Of a stretch of 15,346 nucleotides of DNA, positions 8,536 through 15,340 are shown piece by piece. The position numbers were made by a program, and so were the translations under genes. A model generated the notes under the pieces. The model was not told where the DNA came from. It did no database searches and saw only the letters and a list, made by a program, of their open reading frames with translations. The stretch spans positions 1-15,346 of the forward strand of contig JAUNRP010000020.1 in assembly GCA_030544165.1 (NCBI GenBank), in the 5' to 3' direction. Numbering within the stretch: the first letter of the stretch is position 1; each line of letters begins with the position of its first letter. This DNA is from a bacterium. Lineage in GTDB: Bacteria; Actinomycetota; Actinomycetes; Actinomycetales; Actinomycetaceae.

Positions 8536-9434
8536 GCGATCTGCACGGACGGCGGAGGTACCTGGTCCACCACCTCACGGAGTACACGTACGAGGAGGAC
8601 GTCACCATGTCGTTCGGGCGCGCGATGCTGCGCCCCCGGGCCACCCCGCAGCAGCAGGTGGTGGAGCACGAGGTCCAGATCTCGCCCGAGCCGGACGTGC
8701 TCGAGGAGTCCCTCGACGCGTTCGGGAACTACTCGCACTACGTGGAGATCTCGGCCCCCCACACGAGGCTCGCGGTCACGAAGACCTCAACCCTCGACGT
8801 CGAATGGCCCCAGGCCGATCTGGAGGCGCTGAACGAGTGGACCGTGGAGCGGGCCGCCGGGGCGATCTGTGCCGATCCCCAGATCGACCCGTTCGAGCGG
8901 GCCGCGTTCTCGCTGCCCTCCCGGATCGTGACCCTCGGGGAGATGGAGCGCGGGTTCGCCCAGGAGCTGCTGCCGCCCTCGATGCCGCTCGGCGAGGCGA
9001 TCGAGGCGGCGTACCGGCGCATCTACGAGGACTTCACGTACACGAAGGGGGCCACGTCCGTCTCCACCACCCTCCCGGAGGTGATCTCCTCACGGGAGGG
9101 CGTGTGCCAGGACTTCGCCCACCTCGCGGTGGCGAGCTTCCGCGCCGTGGGGCTGCCGGCGCGCTACGTCTCGGGCTACATCGAGACCTCGGCGCCACCC
9201 GGCACCGAGAAGCTCGAGGGCTCGGACGCCTCGCACGCCTGGGTCTCCGTCATGGTGCCCGGCGGCGAATGGGTGGACCTCGACCCCACCAACAACCACC
9301 TCGCCGATTCCCGGTACCTCGTGACCGCGTGGGGCCGGGACTTCCGGGACGTCTCCCCGATGAAGGGGATCATCTTCACGGAGGGCGGCTCCTCGAGCCT
9401 GCGCGTGGGGGTGACCGTGAGGCGACTCGACTGA
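8532..9434 (+). CDS. Bacterial transglutaminase-like cysteine peptidase (N-domain plus core)
   Basis: This 300-residue protein has the standard two-part layout. A beta-rich bacterial transglutaminase N-domain (YLVHHLTEYTYEE near residue 15, DAFGNYSHYVEIS about 65-77) precedes a transglutaminase core with the full triad: C192 in EGVCQDFAH, H235 in ASHAWVSV and D251 in WVDLDPTN. It has no signal peptide. Such proteins probably hydrolyse amide or isopeptide bonds, here presumably a product of the neighbouring ligases (inference). GTG at 8532 overlaps the stop of the ATP-grasp gene by 4 nt, with a weak GGAG at 8521-8524; an ATG six codons earlier (8514) is possible but less likely given the GTGA overlap pattern in this operon. 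It is the last gene of operon A and converges on operon B with 4 nt between stops. Confidence 0.93.
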   Translation: MSDLHGRRRYLVHHLTEYTYEEDVTMSFGRAMLRPRATPQQQVVEHEVQISPEPDVLEESLDAFGNYSHYVEISAPHTRLAVTKTSTLDVEWPQADLEALNEWTVERAAGAICADPQIDPFERAAFSLPSRIVTLGEMERGFAQELLPPSMPLGEAIEAAYRRIYEDFTYTKGATSVSTTLPEVISSREGVCQDFAHLAVASFRAVGLPARYVSGYIETSAPPGTEKLEGSDASHAWVSVMVPGGEWVDLDPTNNHLADSRYLVTAWGRDFRDVSPMKGIIFTEGGSSSLRVGVTVRRLD

Positions 9435-9438
9435 GCGG

Positions 9439-10209
9439 TCAGTTCAGGCGCGTGACCAGGACCTCCGAGCCGTACTCGGCCTCGCCGCCGCCGGTGTAGA
9501 TCCCGCGCAGCGGTGGGCAGTCCGTGCGCTCGCGGCCCCAGCCGATGATGACGTGGCGCTCGCCCACCGCCTGCAGCGCGGTGGGATCCCACCCGTGCCA
9601 GGCACCATCCCAGTAGTCCAGCCAGGAGGTGATCACGCCCGCCGTCGCGGTGCCCTGCTCGAAGTCCCAGAAGGGTGCCCGGTAGCCGGAGACGAACCGT
9701 GACGGAACCCCCACCGAGCGGAGGGCGCCGATGGCCAGGTGGGTGAGTTCGTCGTCGGAACCCTGGCTCGGGAGCTCCTTGGAGAGGCTGTCCACGAGTT
9801 CGGCCGGACTGGTAGCAGCGGATCTCAGTTCCACCGCGAGTTCCCGGGTCTCCTCCCCGGGCGTGGTGAGCGCTCCCGGCCGGAGGAACTCGTAGAACGA
9901 GTCCTCCACCCCGGCGGCCTCCACCCGGCCGAAGTCCGCGGCGAGGGGACGGAACGGACCGCCGGTCACGTTGACGTCGGAGAGCATCGAGACCGAGAAC
10001 CGCGTGTGCTCCTCCGCCACCTCGATCTCGGTGACGCGGGTGCTCCAGTAGTCGTCGTAGGTGAGGGAGAAGCCGCCCGGCTCCACCGAGAGGGGATGGG
10101 CGAGCACGAGTTGCCGCGCCGTTGCCGCGGGCGCGAGGCGCACCTGCACGCGGGAGCGCACCGGCTCCGTGTAGGTGTAGGTGAGCGTCGAGTGGATCCT
10201 CAGGCGCAT
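9439..10209 (-). CDS. Transglutaminase-fold protein lacking catalytic Cys and His (predicted pseudoenzyme)
   Basis: A 256-residue homolog of the transglutaminase usually encoded beside permuted ATP-grasp and alpha-E genes. The N-domain is intact (STLTYTYTEPV at 7-17, TYDDYWSTRVTEIEV at 50-64) and so is the C-terminal end (IIGWGRERTDCPPLRGIY, 221-238). The active-site positions are changed. Where the sibling at 8532 reads GVCQDFAH, this protein reads GSDDELTH, putting D152 at the Cys position, and SHAW becomes ITSW, putting T194 at the His position; the WDPT aspartate remains (D208). About 20 residues before the Cys motif, containing the strand that normally reads like YTKGATSV, are also missing. 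Frame and codon usage are normal, with no stop or frameshift, so the protein is probably maintained and may serve as a binding or scaffold subunit. AAGGAG (10223 to 10218) lies 8 nt before the ATG, and the start overlaps the ATP-grasp stop by 10 nt. Confidence 0.88.
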   Translation of the reverse strand: MRLRIHSTLTYTYTEPVRSRVQVRLAPAATARQLVLAHPLSVEPGGFSLTYDDYWSTRVTEIEVAEEHTRFSVSMLSDVNVTGGPFRPLAADFGRVEAAGVEDSFYEFLRPGALTTPGEETRELAVELRSAATSPAELVDSLSKELPSQGSDDELTHLAIGALRSVGVPSRFVSGYRAPFWDFEQGTATAGVITSWLDYWDGAWHGWDPTALQAVGERHVIIGWGRERTDCPPLRGIYTGGGEAEYGSEVLVTRLN

Positions 10210-12800
10210 GTGGGCGTCTCCTTCCAGGCCTCCGGGACCCCCATGCCGAGGTAGCGCTCGGAGACCAGCGTTCCCACCTCGTTACACGTTGCCTGGACCC
10301 GTTCCATCCGCTGGTCCAGCCCCTCGTGCAGGGCCTCGAGGGGGAGGTACTCGATCTCCGCCCGCGCGCGCCCGATGAGGCGGAGCGCCTCGTCCTGCCG
10401 GGCGAACCCGCTGCGCGGCTCGAGCTCCCGCAGGGCGGTCTCCATCGAGTTGAGTCCGTAGAGCAGTGAGCGGGGGAAGCGGTCGTTCAGCAGGAGGAAG
10501 CTCGCGGCGTCCGCGCCGGAGCCCTCCCCGGTGTGGGCCCGCACGAAGGACTGGTGCCCGCCGGCCGCGCGCACCGCGTTGTTCCAGGCCACCGGCGTTC
10601 CGCCGTTCATGGTGGCCGCGAGGATGAGGCGCGAGGTCATGTCCACGCGCTCGAGCGAGCGCCCGAGCATCATGAACTCGAAGCCCTCATCGTGGATCAT
10701 GGTCTGCCGCGCCATGCCGGAGGCGAGGACCGCTCCGTGGCGCACCTGCTGGAACGCCTGGTGTGCGGGCTTGCGCGTGAAGCCGGGTGCCCGCACGTCC
10801 AGGTAGGCCGTGTTGATCGCCTCCCACATGTCCAGCGAGAGCACCTCGCGCACCCGCCGCGCGGATTCCCGGGCGAACTGCAGGGTGGCACGGAGGCTCG
10901 AGGGGGCGTCGAAGTCGTAGCAGAGCCGGTCGAGCACCAACTGGATGTCCACCGGCCGATCTCCCCGAACCGCGTCCGCGTCCTCACCCATGGCCGCGAG
11001 TAGCGCACGCGCCGCCTGTTCCTGATCGGCGGTGGGATCCTCCACCAGGTACTGCACGTTGGCATCGAGGATCCTCGAGGTGTCCTCGGCGCGCTCCAGG
11101 TAGCGGGAGACCCAGTAGAGCGAGTCCGCGATCCGCGAGAGCGTCATGGCGCTCTGGGGTGCGCCGGACCTTGTCACGCGCGCGGAGGTCTGCGACTGAT
11201 GCTGCGTCCCGCCGCCCTGCGACTGGGACTGGGACTGAGACTGGGATTGCGACTGGCTCGCGCCCGAGGGCGTCTCCCGGCCGGACTCCTCGCCCATCTG
11301 GATCGAGGGGTGGCGGGGGCCGCCGGTGGCGGGCCGCGCCTCGATCCGCTCGACCCCGTCATCCGCGAGCACCCACGTGTCCTTGGAGCCGCCGCCCTGC
11401 GAGGAGTTGACGATGAGCTGGCCCTCCTGGAGCGCCACACGGGTGAGGCCGCCGGGAAGCACACGCACGCGCTCGCCGTCGTTGACGGCGAAGGGGCGCA
11501 GGTCCACGTGGCGGGGGCCGATCGACTTCCCGGCCACCGTGGGCACCGTGGAGAGCTGGACCACGGGCTGGGCGATGTAGTCGCGGGGGGAGGCGAGGAT
11601 CGCCGCGCGGAGGTCCTCCAACTCCTGGGCGGAGGCCGCCGGACCGATCACCACTCCCTTGCCCCCGGAGCCGTCCACCGGCTTCACCACCACCTCGGCG
11701 AGCCGGTCCATGACCTCCTCGCGGGCGGCGGGCTCCTCGAGGCGCCACGTCTGCACCCCGGGGAGGATCGGCTCCTCCCCGAGGTAGTAGCGGATGAAAT
11801 CGTCCACGTAGGTGCAGGCGAGCTTGTCATCCGCCACGCCGTTGCCCACCGCGTTCGCGATCGTGACGTTCCCGGCCCGGGCCGCCGCCAGGATCCCCGC
11901 GATCCCGAGCATCGAGTCGGAACGGAAGTGGGCGGGATCGATGAAGTCGTCGTCCACGCGGCGGTAGATCACGTCCACACGCCGCTTGCCGCGCGTCGTC
12001 GCCGCCATGATGCGGCCGTTCTCGCAGGTGAGGTCACTGGCCTCCACCAACTCCACGCCCATGGTGCGCGCGAGGAGGGCGTGCTCGAAGTAGGCGGAGT
12101 TGTACACACCCGGGGTGAGGACCACCACGGTGGGATCGGCAACTCCCGTGGGCGCGGCGGCGCGCAGGGCGGCGAGGAGCATGGCCGGGTACCCGTGCAC
12201 GGAGCGGACCGGGTAGCGGGAGATGATCTCCGGGAAGGCGGAGGACATGGCGCGGCGGTTGGTGAGCACGTAGCTCACGCCGGAGGGGACGCGGGCGTTG
12301 TCCTCGAGAACGCGGAGGGCGCCGTCGGCGCCGCGGACCAGGTCCGTTCCCGAGACGTGGATGCGGACCCCGTTCGGGGGCTGGATGCCGTGCGCCACGC
12401 GGTGGTAGTGCTTCGAGGAGACCACCACGCGCCGCGGGATCACGCCGTCGATGAAGACGGTGCCCGTGGAGTAGATGTCCGCGAGGAACATCTCGAGAGC
12501 GGTGACGCGCTGGGCGATCCCGGACTCGACCACCGCGAAGTCCTCGGCGGTCATGATGCGGGGGACCACATCGATCGGGAAGGGCTGCTCCTGGCCACCC
12601 ACGTCGAACGTGATGCCCTGCTCCAGGTAGGAGGAGCCCACGTACTCGGAGCGGCCCAGCACCTCGGCGTCGCTCATGCGGCTGAGTTCCTCGAAGGCGG
12701 TGCGGTAGTGCGGGCGGACCTCGCCGCCCTCCGTGAACATCTCATCGAAGGTTCCGGCGACCGGGCTGTAGGTGCGCAGCAGCGAGAAGTCGTCGGTCAT
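10200..12800 (-). CDS. Circularly permuted ATP-grasp / alpha-E fusion with Ser-Gln linker (operon B paralog)
   Basis: An 866-residue cytoplasmic protein. Residues about 75-485 are a circularly permuted ATP-grasp ligase: YRRVDDDFID from 279, N316-AVGNGVADDK, and an intact nucleotide-binding stretch VVVKPVDGSGGKGVVIG with K373 and loop Lys K381. Residues 488-552 are a low-complexity linker holding seven consecutive Ser-Gln pairs (515-528). Residues about 553-860 are alpha-E, beginning DSLYWVSRYLERAED (ER 569-570) with a second LGRSLERVDMTSR motif. The ATP-grasp half is expected to form an amide or peptide bond by acyl-phosphate chemistry; alpha-E is an uncharacterised helical partner. In M. tuberculosis the two parts are, from memory, separate genes (Rv2411c, Rv2410c). 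The ATG at 12800 is fixed by a leaderless TAGAAT box 7 nt upstream; the longer frame to 12935 would run through the promoter into the divergent gene. It is first in an operon with the pseudo-transglutaminase. Confidence 0.92.
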   Translation of the reverse strand: MTDDFSLLRTYSPVAGTFDEMFTEGGEVRPHYRTAFEELSRMSDAEVLGRSEYVGSSYLEQGITFDVGGQEQPFPIDVVPRIMTAEDFAVVESGIAQRVTALEMFLADIYSTGTVFIDGVIPRRVVVSSKHYHRVAHGIQPPNGVRIHVSGTDLVRGADGALRVLEDNARVPSGVSYVLTNRRAMSSAFPEIISRYPVRSVHGYPAMLLAALRAAAPTGVADPTVVVLTPGVYNSAYFEHALLARTMGVELVEASDLTCENGRIMAATTRGKRRVDVIYRRVDDDFIDPAHFRSDSMLGIAGILAAARAGNVTIANAVGNGVADDKLACTYVDDFIRYYLGEEPILPGVQTWRLEEPAAREEVMDRLAEVVVKPVDGSGGKGVVIGPAASAQELEDLRAAILASPRDYIAQPVVQLSTVPTVAGKSIGPRHVDLRPFAVNDGERVRVLPGGLTRVALQEGQLIVNSSQGGGSKDTWVLADDGVERIEARPATGGPRHPSIQMGEESGRETPSGASQSQSQSQSQSQSQGGGTQHQSQTSARVTRSGAPQSAMTLSRIADSLYWVSRYLERAEDTSRILDANVQYLVEDPTADQEQAARALLAAMGEDADAVRGDRPVDIQLVLDRLCYDFDAPSSLRATLQFARESARRVREVLSLDMWEAINTAYLDVRAPGFTRKPAHQAFQQVRHGAVLASGMARQTMIHDEGFEFMMLGRSLERVDMTSRLILAATMNGGTPVAWNNAVRAAGGHQSFVRAHTGEGSGADAASFLLLNDRFPRSLLYGLNSMETALRELEPRSGFARQDEALRLIGRARAEIEYLPLEALHEGLDQRMERVQATCNEVGTLVSERYLGMGVPEAWKETPTCA
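11217..11258 (-). repeat. Hexanucleotide microsatellite encoding (Ser-Gln)7
   Basis: The 42 bp read on the plus strand as near-perfect GACTGG-type hexamers (including GACTGA and GATTGC variants). In the minus-strand frame they encode seven Ser-Gln pairs using mixed codons (AGC/TCG/TCC/TCT with CAG/CAA). A further QHQSQT segment follows just downstream in the protein. Hexamer gain or loss would keep the frame, so linker length could vary between strains. Confidence 0.85.
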
Positions 12801-12807
12801 ATGGCCA

Positions 12808-12813
12808 ATTCTA
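12808..12813 (-). promoter_or_regulatory. -10 box (TAGAAT) of a leaderless promoter for operon B
   Basis: On the minus strand TAGAAT is followed by 7 nt (TGGCCAT) and then the ATG at 12800, placing the transcript start on the start codon. There is no Shine-Dalgarno sequence. It is one of the most A+T-rich hexamers in the surrounding region. Confidence 0.65.
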
Positions 12814-12850
12814 GGGACCGGGCAGACGTTTCGCCGATGCGCGTCCGGCA

Positions 12851-12856
12851 TACAGT
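12851..12856 (+). promoter_or_regulatory. -10 box (TACAGT) of a leaderless promoter for the divergent membrane protein
   Basis: TACAGT is followed by 6 nt (GGGACC) and then the GTG at 12863. No ribosome-binding site is present. The box is 37 bp from the opposing TAGAAT box, so the two promoters' -35 regions must overlap. Confidence 0.6.
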
Positions 12857-12862
12857 GGGACC

Positions 12863-14194
12863 GTGCAGACCGTCCGTGAGCTGGTGACTCTCGCGCGGGA
12901 GACGCTCGCCCTCTGGTGGGTGACGTTGCCGGCACTCGGCTTCTGGCTCTGCCTCGGCTTCGCGGGGCGTGAGGCGGGAATCCTGGTCTCGGTCTGGTTC
13001 GGCCCCAACCGCATCGGAGCCACGCTCGCGTTCGTGGCCGCCATGGTGATCTGGGTGGTCTGCCTGGTCCTCATGCTCCACTCGGTCACGCGGGATCGGC
13101 AGTCCTACATCTACGACGATTCCGCCAGGCGGGTGGCCCGGGTGGACCCCGCGGGGCGGCAGCAGAGCCGGCACCATGTGCTCACCCACGCGGTGGTGCC
13201 GTTCCTCGCGGTGTGGGAGGTCTGGGGGTTCGCGGAGGACCACATCCAGCGGGTCTTCGACGCCAACCTCATCTACTACGGGGTCGACGCGGAGAGTTAC
13301 TCCATCACGTTCGCCGCCTGGCAGACCTATCTCGTGATCGCGGGAATCGCCTGGGGGCTCCAGGGACTGATCGAGATGACGGCGCGGGGCAGGGGCGGCG
13401 TGGTGCTCGGTATGGTGCGCGTGTTCGTGCGCGGCACCGCCATCCTCACCGCCTTCCTGGGGCTGGACTCGCTCTCTACCTCGTTCCTCAGTTGGGCCCG
13501 GGGCCGGCAGGTGTGGGCGTGGGGGCGTGAGGTGTGGGACTCGTTCCTCGGGATCCTGCCCGACTGGGAGCTGTGGTGGGAGCAGACGATCCCGGAGTTC
13601 GTGAGGTCCCTGGGCGCGGGAATCTGGCAGTACCTCGTTCCCGGGCTGTGGGTGGCGGTGCTCCTCCCGCTCGTGTGGCTGGCGCTCACCGCCACCGTCG
13701 TGGGGTGGTCCGATCTCGGCGACGTCATCACCCCCGATGGTCTCTCTCCGCGCCTGGCCGCCCGTGCCAGACGGGCGCGCGAGGCGGCGGCGGTGCAGCG
13801 GATCGAGCGGGCGTCCTCGGCTGGTCCCCTTGGACTCATCCGGCTGTGGTTGCGGAACCAGGTGGATGATCTGATGCCCGCGGTCCAGGCGTTCGGGCTG
13901 GTGATCCGGAGCGGGGTGCCCTTCGTGGTGGCGTACCTCCTCCTCGGTGCCGCCGTCCAGGCGATCGGTCCGGCGGTCACCGATCTGCTGTTCTCCCTCG
14001 TGGGACCCCATGACTTCGCGGAGACCATGAGGTACGTGAGCCTGATCGACCTCGCCGGCGATCTCCTGATGTGGACGCTGGCGGTGGCGCTCTACGCCAC
14101 GGCGTTCGCCCGCGCGATGCGGGTGGCAATGAAGCGCGAGGGTGTCCCGATCGGCGGCGCGCCCCGCGTCACCCCAGGGGCCGAACCTCGATAG
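12863..14194 (+). CDS. Multi-pass membrane protein of unknown function
   Basis: I do not recognise this 443-residue protein. It has about eight hydrophobic segments (roughly residues 15-35, 50-72, 104-124, 147-170, 180-201, 255-281, 343-368 and 394-417). It also has a Trp-rich stretch between 211 and 258 and a strongly basic loop at 297-316 that is probably cytoplasmic. No transporter signature, nucleotide-binding motif or catalytic motif is apparent, and there is no cleavable signal peptide. The GTG start is supported by a TACAGT box 6 nt upstream (leaderless). It shares the 62-bp divergent promoter region with operon B, so coordinated expression is possible but unproven. Its last 26 nt overlap the convergent gene ending at 14169. 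Reading-frame length, codon bias and membrane character make it a real gene; the function is open. Confidence 0.85.
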   Translation: MQTVRELVTLARETLALWWVTLPALGFWLCLGFAGREAGILVSVWFGPNRIGATLAFVAAMVIWVVCLVLMLHSVTRDRQSYIYDDSARRVARVDPAGRQQSRHHVLTHAVVPFLAVWEVWGFAEDHIQRVFDANLIYYGVDAESYSITFAAWQTYLVIAGIAWGLQGLIEMTARGRGGVVLGMVRVFVRGTAILTAFLGLDSLSTSFLSWARGRQVWAWGREVWDSFLGILPDWELWWEQTIPEFVRSLGAGIWQYLVPGLWVAVLLPLVWLALTATVVGWSDLGDVITPDGLSPRLAARARRAREAAAVQRIERASSAGPLGLIRLWLRNQVDDLMPAVQAFGLVIRSGVPFVVAYLLLGAAVQAIGPAVTDLLFSLVGPHDFAETMRYVSLIDLAGDLLMWTLAVALYATAFARAMRVAMKREGVPIGGAPRVTPGAEPR

Positions 14195-14780
14195 CGCCGG
14201 GCGGGGGGCCGAACTGGATGAGGACCCGCGGCTCCACGAGCGCGCCCTCGGGGATCAACCAGAGTCCGTGGATCTGCGTGACCTCGCCGGCTGAGAAGGG
14301 ATCGCGATCAAATCCCGCCGTGCAGCCACTGCGCTGGTCCATCGCGGAGAGCGTGGAGGTGTCCGACTGCCAGGTGCCGCGTTCCGTGATGAGCTCGATC
14401 GAGCAGTACCACTCCATCTCGTACTCCTCGATGGCGGGCGCCAGTACCTCCTGGCGCAGCACGAGTTCGATCCAGACGGCTCCCTCCGGCACCTCGACGG
14501 CGGCCAGATCCTCCGGAACGCTGGCCTCTTCGAACGACTCCACCGCGAGCCGGAGACCACGGAACTCGACCGAGTCCCCCGCGGTGAGAGTGAGATCGGG
14601 TTGGGGCTCCAGCTTGGTGAACCGATTCCACCCGATCCCGGCGGCCACGAGGACGGCCAGTGTGAGGGCGAGGGCGAACCTCGCCCACGCCCACCCCACC
14701 GGGTGGGCCGTGGCCCCCTCGGAGGGCGCCTCCGGGAGCCGAGTCTCCGGAGGGTCCACGGGCGCGGCGGGCTCGCTCAC
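14169..14780 (-). CDS. Single-span membrane-anchored protein, unknown extracytoplasmic domain
   Basis: This 203-residue protein has a Pro/Glu-rich N-terminal tail (1-30) and one hydrophobic span (about 33-51, FALALTLAVLVAAGIGW), followed by an acidic, beta-rich domain of about 150 residues that should lie outside the membrane. Two cysteines in that domain (C126 in WYCSIEL, C153 in SGCTAGF) could form a disulfide. The VEVPEGAVWIELVL segment resembles the Ig-like, DUF4352-type domains of actinobacterial exported proteins, but I cannot confirm a family. The GTG at 14780 has GGAGG (14792 to 14788) 7 nt upstream and overlaps the preceding gene's stop by 4 nt, so the pair is translationally coupled. 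Its 3' end overlaps the convergent membrane-protein gene by 26 nt. Confidence 0.82.
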   Translation of the reverse strand: MSEPAAPVDPPETRLPEAPSEGATAHPVGWAWARFALALTLAVLVAAGIGWNRFTKLEPQPDLTLTAGDSVEFRGLRLAVESFEEASVPEDLAAVEVPEGAVWIELVLRQEVLAPAIEEYEMEWYCSIELITERGTWQSDTSTLSAMDQRSGCTAGFDRDPFSAGEVTQIHGLWLIPEGALVEPRVLIQFGPPPGAIEVRPLG

Positions 14781-15340
14781 GGCGTCACCTCCAGGCGAGG
14801 ATCGGCGATCTCGGCGATCGCCATGTGCGGGGTGTCCTCACCCACCACGCCGACCACCCGGACCGCACCCGTGTAGGTGTAGGTGAATCCCCGGTTGAAG
14901 TGGACCACGAAGTCCGAACCCACCGCCGCGTCCTCCTCCACCTGGAAGACCGAGGTGGCGTGGCGGGTGAAACCGGCTTCGGTGACCGCCGGGCCCGCGC
15001 TGTACAGGAACTCCGCGCGCGGGAGCACGGTGGTGCCGCCGGCCGTGTGGAGCTCGATGCCGGCAAGGAGCGCGCGCCCGCCCCTCACCTCCGCGGTCCA
15101 CTCGACCACCACGAGCACTTCCGAGGTCCCGAACTCGATCGTGTCCTGGGTGACGCGGTCTGCCAGCCGGACATCCGTGACCGTGATGTCGAACGGAGGA
15201 GTCTCCACCGCCCGCCCGGGAGGGCCCGAGTACCAGTGGACTCCCGGCGCCCTATCCCGGGTGTATGCGTTGACCATGGCGAGGAGGAGGCAGCACACGA
15301 GGATCACGAGGATCTCCAGAGCGCGGCGCCCGGCCGTCAC
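14777..15340 (-). CDS. Membrane-anchored protein with extracytoplasmic beta-rich domain, unknown function
   Basis: A 187-residue protein with a short basic N-terminus, one hydrophobic signal-anchor (about 8-26, including VCCLLLAMV) and a beta-rich extracytoplasmic domain (about 48-187). The segments PFDITVTDVRLAD and VLVVVEWTAEV have the look of Ig-like domains found in accessory proteins of membrane complexes. No lipobox with a proper +1 Cys position is convincing. It is coupled through GTGA to the downstream anchored protein, which has the same topology, suggesting the two act together. The GTG at 15340 itself sits in a GTGA, so it may overlap the stop of a further upstream gene ending at 15337; only two codons of that gene would be in the window. 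Start and function are therefore moderately certain and unknown, respectively. Confidence 0.8.
   Translation of the reverse strand: MTAGRRALEILVILVCCLLLAMVNAYTRDRAPGVHWYSGPPGRAVETPPFDITVTDVRLADRVTQDTIEFGTSEVLVVVEWTAEVRGGRALLAGIELHTAGGTTVLPRAEFLYSAGPAVTEAGFTRHATSVFQVEEDAAVGSDFVVHFNRGFTYTYTGAVRVVGVVGEDTPHMAIAEIADPRLEVTP

Noticed and set aside
9426..9444. Hairpin ACTGA-GCGG-TCAGT between the convergent operons as a terminator.
   Set aside because: The stem has only 5 bp and there is no U-tract on either strand.
11217..11258. The GACTGG hexamer tract as a CRISPR-like or regulatory repeat array.
   Set aside because: It is in frame within a conserved gene, has no spacers, and encodes a simple Ser-Gln linker.
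11199..12887. A 562-codon plus-strand open frame opposite the operon B ATP-grasp gene.
   Set aside because: Low-complexity His/Gly/Asp/Val composition with no recognisable fold, fully antisense to a well conserved enzyme.
12801..12935. N-terminal extension of the operon B ATP-grasp frame to 911 residues.
   Set aside because: It would cross the bidirectional promoter and the start of the divergent membrane protein; the leaderless ATG at 12800 is better supported.
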